From the NCBI RefSeq assembly GCF_000499845.2, contig NC_023749.2:32358041-32422040 (forward strand): a DNA stretch of 64,000 bases, in the 5' to 3' direction. The stretch comes from Phaseolus vulgaris. Taxonomy: Eukaryota; Streptophyta; Magnoliopsida; Fabales; Fabaceae. The notes under the pieces are model-generated. The model saw only the letters and a program-made list of their open reading frames with translations. It was not told where the DNA came from and made no database searches. A program made the position numbers and the translations under genes. Positions within the stretch are counted from its first letter, which is position 1. Each line of letters opens with the position of its first letter. Of the stretch, positions 1-11,030 are shown piece by piece.

Positions 1-36
1 TATTTTGATTGTAAATACATTTTACGTTGAATATAA

Positions 37-133
37 AATTAAATATTTATGATAGTAAAATATATACATTAGATTAAATATTTATGATAGTAGAATATAT
101 ACATTAGATTAAATATTTATGATAGTAGAATAT
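37..133. repeat. 35-bp tandem repeat, about 2.7 copies
   Basis: The phrase AAATATTTATGATAGTA recurs at 41, 76 and 111, giving a 35-bp period. It is AT-rich and non-coding. Confidence 0.85.
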
Positions 134-1616
134 AACCATCGAAAAATTTAATTTAACTACTATAATAAAAATTATCTCTATAATAACTTTTTTAAAATAT
201 TTTTTTAGAGCAAAAGAATAGTTGGAAAGTAGGATTATACCTTTTATTTGTTGAATTTTGGAAGAACTTCAACAAAAGCAAGCTTATTATTAGGATAGGT
301 TAAATTAATAGGGTTTGATTAGAAATGAATCAAAAGAAAAGAAGGAGCTTTGAATGTGGTGGTCCTATTCCTAGCCCTAGACTTAATGGTTGTGTGCCCT
401 AATATCAGTTTTATGATTGTTAAATGTGAAAAGGGGGTGAAGTGGGTGTATCCTCTATAGACAACAAGAAGTAAGTTAAAGTGAACAAAATGAAGAAACA
501 TGAAGAAATAAGATCCTTATACTTTGTTTATTCTAGACCAACATGTCACATTAAAACTATTCCTTGTTCGGGAATGACATAGGAATGAACTTATTTGATT
601 TAGATGAACAGAAAAGCCTTATCATCTTGTCAATAAAAACCAACAAAAAAACGAAAAAGGGCATTGCGGTTGACAATGAAATAGCGTGCCAAACACAACA
701 ACGTAATTCAGAAGCAACATAACCCACCCATAAATTATATTATAAATGGAAAAAAAAAAAATCTTGTTCTTGGAATACGTATACACTTTTTCTGCAAGGA
801 GATTGCAATTGTCTACCACCTTTACTCTTTTTTTTTTTTTTTTTTTTTAATTTAAGAGAGATTAAGCACTGGTTTAATTCCTGAAAGAAGTAAATCAACA
901 TTTTTTTTTAATTTCTGAATGCATAAATATGTAATAATTTAGCTTTTGAAAGAATAAAGATTCTTATTTAATCCCGGAATAATTATGTTATCCTAAGTTT
1001 TATAAAAGTAAAATGTAATTTAAGAATCAATTTCACAATGTTGTATTATTTGAAAGATTAGTTTGGTATTAAGTTGTATTTTTTTAAAAATATTTAATAT
1101 TAGTTTATATAACAAAACATAATTAGCATATTTTGACACTTTTAGATATTTAGTTAACATTTATGATTTTTCATAGACTAAATTATCATTAATTCAAAAA
1201 TTTGTGGACTAAAATAGTTATTTACACCCTTATGAAATTGTATAAGTTCATAACATGATAAATATTAATTATATATAGTATATAATATGTATTAGGATAT
1301 AATGATAATAAATAATAATATTGATGAAAATATATATTGATTGCTTAACTTACAAATTTAAATCCATTTTGATATCTGATATATATATATATATATAAAA
1401 TTAAGGATGGTGATAACATAAAAAAAATGGTAAAAATGAGTGACAATTTATGGTAAAACACAGTTGGTTAAATATGCTTTTTATTTTAATATTATAATAA
1501 TTTTTCAATTTATTTTTAATTTTTTAAAAAATAGTTAGTTACCATCAATTTGATAGACGAAATTATGTTACTCATTTAAGAAAAATAAACTAAATTGAGA
1601 ACATTTAAAATAATGA
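134..1616. other. AT-rich intergenic DNA
   Basis: No coding feature is supported. It contains a T-run near 829-848 and a short TA microsatellite near 1378-1397. The small ORFs here are low-complexity and match no family I recognise. Confidence 0.6.
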
Positions 1617-2203
1617 AATAAAACTAAAAAAATATTATAATGACAAAAAAAATGATTTAATACAAAAATATATCACTCACTAAATACTTAATTAAAGCAT
1701 AAGAGGATAATGATTAGTTTTTAGTTTCTAAAATTCAGAACATTTCAAATATTTGTTGTAAGTAAAATTTATCGATCAAATTATTTTAATTTTTGAATAA
1801 AAAATATTATATAATTGACAACGTTAATAAATGTTTATAAAAATAAGGAAATAAATGAAATAAGTTTTGATCTAGTAAAAAAGTTAAGAAAAATCTAATC
1901 TATTTAATAAAACTAAAAAAATATTATAATGACAAAAAAAATGATTTAATACAAAAATATATCACTCACTAAATACTTAATTAAAGCATAAGAGGATAAT
2001 GATTAGTTTTTAGTTTCTAAAATTCAGAACATTTCAAATATTTGTTGTAAGTAAAATTTATCGATCAAATTATTTTAATTTTTGAATAAAAAATATTATA
2101 TAATTGACAACGTTAATAAATGTTTATAAAAATAAGGAAATAAATGAAATAAGTTTTGATCTAGTAAAAAAGTTAAGAAAAATCTAATCTATTTAATAAA
2201 ACT
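1617..2203. repeat. 289-bp perfect tandem duplication
   Basis: The block starting with AATAAAACT at about 1617 is repeated from about 1906. A third copy of just the AATAAAACT junction lies at 2195-2203. I found no difference between the two 289-bp units by eye. The content is AT-rich and non-coding. Such identity means a very recent event or an assembly duplication. Confidence 0.9.
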
Positions 2204-3324
2204 CCAAGCTGATCCATCCATTAACCATTTTTTCATGGATGGATATCTGTTCAAAAATATATGTTTTAAAAACAAAAAATTAAGTTTCGTAAAATAAATT
2301 TAAAAACATACTTTTGAAAAATATTAAAAAGGAAAATTCAAGAAATATTTAATTATAAAAAGGTAGTTGAATTAATTTTTACTTATAAATATTGTTAAGA
2401 AGATTAATTGAATTTTGAAAAATCATGAATGGATCTCTAACCATTCATCAAATAAAATGGATGAGTTTGACAATTTTTCTTATACAATAATGAGAAGACA
2501 TATATGAGTTATTATTCACTTTAAAGTTTGAATCTCTATCACAGTTTTATCTTTAAAAGGGATAAGTCAAGAAAAGAATGTGTATATAAATTGACATTTA
2601 TTTTATTTCCTAAATAATGTGATACTATTCAATGTAATGAAATAAAAACTAAATTTATTTATCTTGTGAGGATTAATCATATTATTTATTACTCATTTAA
2701 TTTAAAATGTCACCTTAATATTCTTCTTTACAAAAAATTCACTTTTAAATATAAATTTCTTTTAAATTTATATAGTGTTTTTTTTTATCACCCACCCTTA
2801 ATAAAACCTTACAAATAAGTCATAAAAGTTGTCCTCATGACAAATACTTGTTAGAAGAATGGAGGGATAAACTTTGACTTGAATTACACGAGATAAAAAT
2901 AAACCATTAATTCTTATTCAATTTTGTTAAAATTATATTAGAAAACTCAATTTTATGCATGACTTATTTATTTAAAAAATCATATTCATTATTTGATATT
3001 TTTTTAAAGAAAGAATATGCAATTCTTCAATATAAATTATATTAAAGTATATTTTTAAAAAATATTTTTATAAAATAAAATTCAACATTAATATTATATT
3101 ATTCTTATAACTAATGCGAGTTGGATCATACATGTAAGTCAATTAAAAAAAGCACAGAATTAACGAAATATTTTCATCTGTCAACTTGTTTAGGCCTAAC
3201 TAACCTAACCTATCAGATCATTAATAGAACGAGACGGATTAACTTACATAATCTAAAAAAATCTACTCATAATCTTTCATAAATAAATATCTAATTCATT
3301 AAAAAAAATACTACCTCGAGTTTT
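2204..3324. other. AT-rich intergenic DNA
   Basis: No open reading frame, RNA gene or repeat boundary that I can support. Confidence 0.5.
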
Positions 3325-4278
3325 ATATATGTAACAACGTAAAAAATGAAGAAAAAAAAGAGAGAAGCCATAGACCCCTCTATTCACCCGTTCTCTCTCC
3401 CTCTCCATTCTTTCTTCAATTTCTCTCTCATACCTCATCTATTTTAATATATGATCACGCCATGGTGTAGCTGAGGAGTTAGGGTACATTTCTACCCGAT
3501 CAAAGGTCTCTAGTAATTGATGTTGCAAATCCTTATGAATATGAGAATAATATCACTTGAAATTTAAGAACAAAATGAGTTAGTGATGTTGACACCCACA
3601 TATGACCATTAGAAAGTAAAAGAGGTTCTCCCAATAAATATGGAAAGAATCCATTTTTTATTTAATTATACCTATCTCAAGGTTCTATGAATTCCATTTC
3701 TTTGGGATTTGGTGTTGCCTATATTTGTATAAGCTTGAGTTGGATAACATGAGTGTTATTAGATATATGCTTGCAAAGAGATTGGTGTGAGGTGTCTCTC
3801 TTCATGTTAGAATACAACAAAGTTGTGGATCATTAAGTTAAGTCACATCAAAATCTCTTAGGTAATTTGACAAGAACCTTTCAGTAGAAATATTGCAAAA
3901 TACTTGAAGATCATGGAGGAAAAAGACATCCAAGCATTCATTGATATGCACTAGGAGGAAGTAAGCCAAGCAAAAAAAACATAAACGTATTTTTTTTCAT
4001 CACTTTAGTTATTAGCAATTGTGACCTAAATTTTGAGAACTATGATTATTTAAGACATATTCGACCAGGCAGACATTTGATGCAAATAAATGAAGAAGAC
4101 CTTTAAGTTTCTCTATGGGCAATCATGATTTTCTGAGAGTTATGTCATTCCTTGGTGTACGAAGAGCAATCATATCTAAGAAGATGACTCCAAAGTTCAT
4201 AGGTTCTACTTCTTATAAAATTGTTTATCTCTTCTGTTAACCAACATTCATTATGCCTTTCGTGTATCGTAACTATGG

Positions 4279-4279
<1 letters not shown>

Positions 4280-4312
<33 letters not shown>
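4280..4312. repeat. (AT)n microsatellite
   Basis: An uninterrupted AT dinucleotide run inside the gypsy relic. Confidence 0.9.
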
Positions 4313-4314
<2 letters not shown>

Positions 4315-4562
4315 GGTCACAATCATCTTCTATTATTTGATTTAGTTAAATAAAATATTTGTCTTTTGAGATGAAGTTAGTTAAAATTTTGGGTTCTAAG
4401 TAAGGTAACTTCATGGTAGAAATATCGACATAATCAAAGTATTGGAAAATCTCATATGATGTGATTCCATTTGAGGAATAAAAGAGAAGATACGATAATC
4501 ATATCCTAATTTTTCTTGGTAAGCTAATTTTCGAGGACAAAATTTTTTGTTGTTGGGGATAA

Positions 4563-5554
4563 TGTAACAACGTAAAAAATGAAGAAGAAGAAAGCAAACA
4601 ATTAAGGTAAGAGAAGCTAACTTTAACTTTCAATAGTACCCTAAGGTAGAAGATCTGAATGTGTAAGGGACGTGGTCCCAAGTTTCAATTTATCTTGTAG
4701 GGACGTACTTTGATTATATATTGTGTTGTTTGTTTATATATTGTTTAAACTTGTAAAAATATTAGATTTTGATGGTTTAGTGTTTAAGTGTTATTTTTTT
4801 ATGTTAAATAAGATTTTAAATATTGTGGATTGCATTTTGAATGATATTGTATGATAAAAATTGAATGGAATTGAATTCATACATTTGGGATAATGTATGG
4901 ATTGATGTTTGTGTATTAAGTATTGATGTCTATGTGGTAACAGAGATCTCCGAGCTTCACTGATGATCTAAGTCACATAGACTAAGATATCAGGTGGTGA
5001 GAAGCTGATGGGGGAGTTCATGCACACCGTGACATATGAGATGCACGACTTGGGTTGTATTGAACTTACCCTGATTCTTTCCATTGGATTCGCTGATAAT
5101 CTTTGGATCAGGTGTTAGTATGTAGTAGGACTTACTTAATACGGGTCTTCCGGAAGGCGTCAGTTGTTATTCTGTTTGTTGAATATTCCGGATGTGTAGA
5201 TCCATGTGAGATCTATGTGATTTTTATGTTGGGATTTGAAAAAGATTGAATAATTGATAAAATGATCATGTAATTTGGTTTTCTTTTCTGATTTAATTGT
5301 GTATATTATAAAATTTTATTTTTACTATCTTACCCTTGCTTTTTCTTGTTGTGTTCGAATTGTGATGATTGTCCTATGTACACGAAGGTGCAGGAGAGGC
5401 AGGCTTTAAAGTTTGTTTTGAGCTACGAATTGTAAATATTTGTATTTCTATAAGTACTAATCATGCATTAGTAATGTTTTGGAAAACTCTAAGTTTGTAT
5501 AGAAACCTATGAAGCTTGTATTATAATAGTTAGATATATTTTTGGGATGTTACT
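4563..5554 (+). repeat. 3-prime LTR of the gypsy relic
   Basis: It starts TGTAACAACG right after the purine tract and ends GGGATGTTACT. It shares blocks with the LTR-like copies at 9191-10848 and 11031-13064: the palindrome GGGACGTGGTCCC (4667-4679), a 'GATCTAAGTCACAT.GACTAAG.TATCA' block, a TCTTCCGGAAG block and a GCGATGATTGT-type block. It is about 1 kb, shorter than its relatives because the leading pyrimidine-rich part is missing. Confidence 0.65.
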
Positions 5555-5559
5555 ATATA

Positions 5560-5981
5560 CCCTACAAGAAAATCATTAAATAGCAATGAAATTTAGACAA
5601 AAAAATAATAATTAGTCACTACATTGACCAAATTAGACAATTATTGGTATCTAAAATAGTTTCTATTAATAAAAATTTATAAAATAACTTTTATATTGGC
5701 ATCTAAATTAGCTACAAAAATTTTAACTACTAATATTGTAAATTCTAAATTAGTCTCTAAACGACTAATAGAAACTAATTTAAATATAAAGTAGTAAGTA
5801 ACTAAAACTTTGGTAGTCAATGATTAGATACTAATTTAAAAACGCTATTCTATAAACTTTTATTAATAACGGAAATTACTTTAAAAACCAATAATTTTTT
5901 TAGTTTATAAAATAATTTCTAATTTAGTCACATAATAACTAATTATTTCAATTTTTAATTTTTTATTTATTTAATGATTTG
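5560..5981. mobile_element. CACTA-type fold-back MITE (copy 1)
   Basis: The left end CCTACAAGAAAATCATTAAAT is a mutated form of the CACTACAAGAAAA terminus. The body has inverted pairs of 'aaattagtctctaa' and 'gatactaatttaaaa' type. The right end reads ATTTAATGATTTG and then stops where the next LTR begins (TGTAACATCC at 5982). No coding capacity. It is related to copies at 8947, 15149 and 15562. Confidence 0.7.
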
Positions 5982-6971
5982 TGTAACATCCCTATATTTT
6001 CCCACATCTAAAAACTAAAAAAAAAATCTGTATAATATTAAAAAGAAAATATAAACATAATACAAATATGTCCACCACTTTTTCTTAAAATGTTACAAAA
6101 CATATCTCTCTTCATAAAACTTTAATATCTACATAAAATTAAAACAAATATTCAAATTTCAACTAAAATAATTTCATCATCCAGCTTCTCACTGGAGAGG
6201 AGCTCAATCACCTGTAACATCATTTGCTCCCGTGTAAATACACGATCATCACAGATAAAGAAACAATACAAACAAATAACATGGTAAGTTAGCTATATAA
6301 AACAAAATTCTATATAATTTCAATTTGAAATTAATAAACATAAATCATTAAGTTTCATACAATTTCTCAAATCATCAAGTGTCATACAAATTCTCAAAGC
6401 ATCAAGTGTCTATTAAAATTCAATATTCATCTTTCACATGTCAGACTTTCACTGACTCATATCACATAGACACTTGACTCTACTTCCGGAAAACTCGTGC
6501 GTTGACTTAGACTCAGAGATCAGCACCTGTCATACAAAATCACTGTGAAATCCACACAGTTATGCGCATAAATAATCTCAATATCATCTCTCTCCTAGTA
6601 TGACAGGGTTAACTCATATAACAGGTCAAGTTAGTTATCTTTCAAATAACTTACCCATCCATATGAACCTCCTTCGACTCTCACCACCTGAATAACTTCA
6701 TCTATATGATTCCATTATCTCAGTAGAGTCAGGATATCTCCTTCTAAACGAATCCTTAGTCAATGCACATCTTAACCAATCTTAACACGATATTTTCTTT
6801 CCTGAAAATACTATGTCTTGATCTTACTTTCACATCATTGCACACTTCATTTAACACATCAATACACCATTCAATCATAACATATAATTTATACTTTCTA
6901 ACAACCCAAATATATCCAAAAAGTTATTTAACAATAATAATCCAAAATAAACTATGCTAAAATAATAATAA

Positions 6972-6974
<3 letters not shown>

Positions 6975-7003
<29 letters not shown>
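6975..7003. repeat. (TA)n microsatellite
   Basis: Alternating TA directly before the 60-bp minisatellite. Confidence 0.85.
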
Positions 7004-7006
7004 ATT

Positions 7007-7481
7007 GGATTGATCGAAAACAGTTTAGTTTGATCTAAACTACACCAAAGAGCACCCAGGAAATTTGGATTGATCGAAAAGATTTTAGTTTGATCTAAAT
7101 CACACCAGAGAGCACCCAGGAAATTTGGATTGATTGAAAATATTTTAGTTTGATCTAAATCACACCAGAGAGTACCCAGTAAATTTGGATTGATCGAAAA
7201 TATTTTAGTTTGATCTAAATCACACCAAAGAGCACCCAGGAAATTTTGGATTGATCGAAAATATTTTAGTTTAATCTAAATCACACCAGAGAGCACCCGG
7301 GAAATTTTGGATTGATCGAAAATATTTTAGTTTGATCTAAATCACACCAAAGAGCACCCAGGAAATTTGGATTGATCGAAAATATTTTAGTTTGATCTAA
7401 ATCACACCAAAGAGCACCCAGGAAATTTGGATTGATCGAAAATAGTTTAGTTTGATCTAAATAACACCAGAGGGCATCCAA
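7007..7481. repeat. 60-bp minisatellite, 8 copies
   Basis: The word GGATTGATCGAAAA recurs at 7007, 7067, 7127, 7187, 7248, 7309, 7369 and 7429, a period of 60-61 bp. Each unit also holds TTTGATCTAAAT, CACACCA and GAGCACCCAGGAAATTT. Sixty is a multiple of three, so the minus strand shows a short open frame with a 20-residue repeat. This follows from the period and is not evidence of a protein. Confidence 0.95.
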
Positions 7482-8110
7482 AAATAACAAAGTGCATGCT
7501 ATAGCTGAAAATTACTCTAAATCAACATCAAACAACCAATACTTAACACATTATAATTGTATAACAGCAACCATATATGAAATTTCACATTCGAATCTCA
7601 GTCAATTTCTAATATACTTAAAACAAACAAATCCTGAAAAAAAGTTTGAGATTGGTGACCACGTCACCCCCACATTTAGATCTTTTAGCCTAGTGTTCTA
7701 TTGGAAATTAAGGCTAGCTTCCCTTACCTAAAATTTAGCAAATACTCGCTAAGAGCTCTAAATCCAGCAAGAACTTAAAGGTAACTTAATCTGCACCACA
7801 GAGTCCTAATAAAAAATCTAACTATATCATCAGGACCTTGAGCTAACAGAGATTAACCCTGAAGCTAAAAGGGTCACATGAAAAGCAAAGACAAAAACAA
7901 CCTAACAAGTTCAAAAGTTGACTCAGAGAGAAGAGCAAAAATTGAACTTACTCTATCAGAGATTCTGATCAGGCAGTCTTGTGTGGTGCTCACTACCAGG
8001 AGTCTGATGGTGGACTCTGATCGTCGAACAGATGAACGAGGAAGTCAGAATCTTAGAGAGAAGGGAGGGAAAAGGAAAATAACTTTCTAAAGAGATGGTG
8101 GTTCTTTTTA

Positions 8111-8946
8111 AAATGGAACCTGAATAACAAAATTTCTATTTATATGCTCTTTCAAATTTAATAATAAAATATTCAGGTATCATTTTAATTTTACCACTTC
8201 TACTCTAAGACTATTTGTCTCAATCCTTACAATTTTCTTACAGTGATATAGTGATATAATAAGATAAATATATCTTAATTGTGAAGATTAATAATAATAA
8301 TTAAACTAACGAGTTTTAATTAATTAATAAATTTAAATTTTATTTCAAAGATATCCATAAAACTGAATAGTTTAAGGGAGAGTAATATTTAATTATAGTG
8401 TGAATATTTCAATGATCATTGCTCAATCCCAATAAAAGTAAAATTGATTTATATCGTTAATGACCTAATAAATGTACTAGAAAAATGAATGAGTATTTCG
8501 TTAATATACTTTATAATGAATTAATGGTACACAAGAAATTAACAATTAATGCATTTAAAAGTGGTTATATATATATATATTTCTTATATTTGAAAAAAAA
8601 ATCTTCCTAATTGTTTCATGTACGAAGAACCCGATATAGTATATTTTTCTAATTAATTATTTTTAATTTTCAAAAATAAATTTTAAGATATATCTTAAAA
8701 CAATTTTCGAAAACATATTTTTGTAAAATAAATTATTAAAATTAAAAACAAAAAGTTAACTATAGAAAATGACTGGATTAACTTTGAACATTAAATATTA
8801 ATAAAAGGATACATTGGACTTCAAAAAATAGCTGATGAGTTATTATGTGAAAAAGTCCTCTCCAGTTTCTTTAAACCTAGATGAAATATCTACCCTAGTT
8901 GATTTTAATGTTTAATCAATTCTAATATAGAAAAATTAAAAAATAT
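8111..8946. other. AT-rich intergenic DNA
   Basis: No gene seen. A short TA run lies near 8563-8580. Confidence 0.5.
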
Positions 8947-9162
8947 TATTACAAGAAAATTATTAAATAAAAATCAATTTTAAAGACAAAAAATAATTAG
9001 TTGTTACATTAACTAAATTAGATATATTAAAGATTAAAAAATTATTAATTTATATTATTGATAAATAATTTTTAAATTAATATCTAATTAAATATCAAGG
9101 TTTTGTTACTAAATATTTTTTAATCTCTAAAATTGGTTATATTTAATGATTTTATAATAGTG
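8947..9162. mobile_element. CACTA-type fold-back MITE (copy 2)
   Basis: The left end reads TTACAAGAAAATTATTAAATA. The right end is ATTTAATGATTTTATAATAGTG, the same termini as copies 1 and 3. It is short (about 216 bp), non-coding and partly self-complementary. Confidence 0.7.
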
Positions 9163-9190
9163 TATATATTGTTTTGAATTGGAGAGAATA

Positions 9191-10848
9191 TGTAATCATT
9201 CATAAAGTAAATTGATAATTTTTTTTAACGAAATAAATATTTATGAATGAATTTATATAAATAAATTATTTTCTTTCTATTAATTATATGAATATATAAT
9301 AACAAATTTTGATCCAATCTAAATAATTTATTAATGTTCACTTTATAATTAGATTGATTGGTTGTATTGTAGGGTTGGTTGATATGATTATAAGTAAACC
9401 CTCCCAACCTTCTTTTCTTTCTTTTTTCTCTTTCTTTTCCTCTTTTTTTCTCTTTATTCTCTTCAATTTCTCTCTTATATTTCATCTATTTCCAAATCTA
9501 ATCACACACTGATAAGTCAAACTACATTTTTACTCAATCTAATCTTCAAATATAGGAAGTTCATTTTTACTTTACAGATTCTTTATCATCTATTTCTCCT
9601 CAGAATTTAGTCATCAATCTTGATGGGGACAGTTGAGAAAAGTGTTCCTCTCAACTTGTTTTACTACATATTGAATTTTGGTGATGTTTTAATAATATGC
9701 TTTAGGTCCCTAGATTTTGGAGTGGTTTTTCTGCTCGAGTTAAAGTTTTCATTGGAATAAAAAATTTCAAGTAAGGGAAACTATCTATATTTTTTTAATA
9801 GAACCTTAGATAGATGATTTAGATAATAATTTAATCTAGTAATTGTATGCATGTTACGTTATAAAGTTAGTTAAACTGAATTTGATTATGAGTTTATATG
9901 AGTATGAATTTGATATATATATATATATGTATGTAATTTATCTGAGAAATATTGAATGATGTATAAGTGATTGATATGTATTGTATGTGAATGATATGTG
10001 TTGTATGTGATTGATGAAAGTTTGCATGAACTTGATGTCATACATTTGAGGTAATGTATGAGATGTTGTGTTTTGGTACATTAAGGTATCAGTTGGTGAG
10101 AAGCTGAAGAGGGAGTTCATACACACTATTACTGCTTGTAGTCACACGGTATGGATGTTTGAACTTACTATGATCTAAATGGAGTGGATTAGATGTCAGT
10201 CTCTAATAGGGGCATACTTAATGAGTCTTCTGGAAGAGAATAAATTCATATGTCATCACTAATTGAAATGAAATCAAAAGGATATTGAGAATTTAAAGGA
10301 GATTAAGGTATTGTGAGACAAATGGATTTATGTGGCTATAATATGATTAATGAGTCTCCCGGAAGACGATAGATTCATATGCAATCACTATGATTGGCAT
10401 GAAATCAAAGGTACCGAGGGTTGAAAGGAAATCAAGGTATTGTGAGGTAAATGAATCTATGTGAAGTCAGTATAATTGAAATGAAATCAAAGTAAAGTGG
10501 ATTAAAATGAAATCGAATTATTGTGATTGATATCTAGATTTCTGTATGACTGGGTTTGAGTAAAAATGAAAATAAATTAATTATGGATTACTAATCAAAT
10601 TAATTCTTTTAGTTATATTTTTGTATGTCAGAACTTTATTTCGATAACTTACCCTTGCATGTATTTGTTTGTGTATGAATTGCGATGATCGTACATGAAC
10701 AAATATTTGTCTAAGTGCAGGAGCGAGAGTTGGAAGAAATATATGAATGTTGGTTTTTTTTTATTTCCTTCTTTTATAAATAAGTGAATTTATACATATA
10801 TTGAGTAAATTAATAAAATTTATATATCGTTCATTTTCTTATGTTACA
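9191..10848 (+). repeat. Gypsy-type LTR-like copy, probably solo
   Basis: It follows a GGAGAGAATA purine stretch and begins TGTAATC; it ends CTTATGTTACA. Inside are the pyrimidine-rich leader (9400-9480), GTAAGGGAAACTA (about 9770), GGTATCAGTTGGTGAGAAGCTGA (about 10083), a CACACGGTATGGATGTTTGAA block, TCTTCTGGAAG and, duplicated, TCTCCCGGAAG, then GCGATGATCGTAC (about 10682). This order matches the copy at 11031-13064. Ends are approximate and no target duplication was found. Confidence 0.5.
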
Positions 10849-11030
10849 CAACCTATTGAGAGTTGTTTAAACATTAACAACTATTATATTGTGAATTGCA
10901 GGTTTAAAGAAAATTGAATATATTTTGTTATTGATTTTTTTTTTAAATTCTAATAAATTTACTTAATTTTTTCTATTTTTATTTTGCTTTTATCGTAAAG
11001 CTATATTATTAACCTTATTTTACTGTTCAA

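Larger units (their letters stand above)
3330..5554 (+). mobile_element. Decayed Ty3/gypsy-type LTR element
   Basis: The same 24-bp start, beginning TGTAACAACGTAAAAAATG, occurs at 3330 and 4563. The second copy is preceded by a typical gypsy 3-prime junction (a TTCGAGGACAAAA-type stretch, then a purine tract TTGGGGATA). The right end GGGATGTTACT at 5544-5554 is near-inverted to the TGTAACA start. The flanks read ATATA on both sides (3325-3329 and 5555-5559), a possible 5-bp target duplication, although AT-rich. Between the LTR starts, a degraded frame near 4160-4260 resembles the region after integrase in gypsy polyproteins (residues SKKMTPKFIG). No protease, RT or RNase H survives, so this is a heavily deleted relic. 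Confidence 0.65.
5982..8110 (-). repeat. Gypsy-type LTR-like copy, antisense
   Basis: It begins TGTAACATCCC on the plus strand, which is the complement of the GGGATGTTACA end of this LTR family. Read on the minus strand it has the family order: a GATGATCGTG block, a GTGAGAAGCTGGATG block, and a TTTCCGGAAG block (complement near 6485). The outer right boundary is not clear; about 8110 is a guess from where family similarity fades. It contains a TA run (about 6975-7003) and the 60-bp minisatellite. The ORFs at 6763-6960 and 7878-8090 are not convincing genes. Confidence 0.5.

Noticed and set aside
4607..4700. Annotating the LTR intron as a feature
   Set aside because: Only two copies support it and there is no transcript evidence; it is kept as a finding only.
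7281..7490. Minus-strand ORF with a 20-residue repeat
   Set aside because: It is the translation of the 60-bp minisatellite; the frame survives only because 60 is divisible by three.
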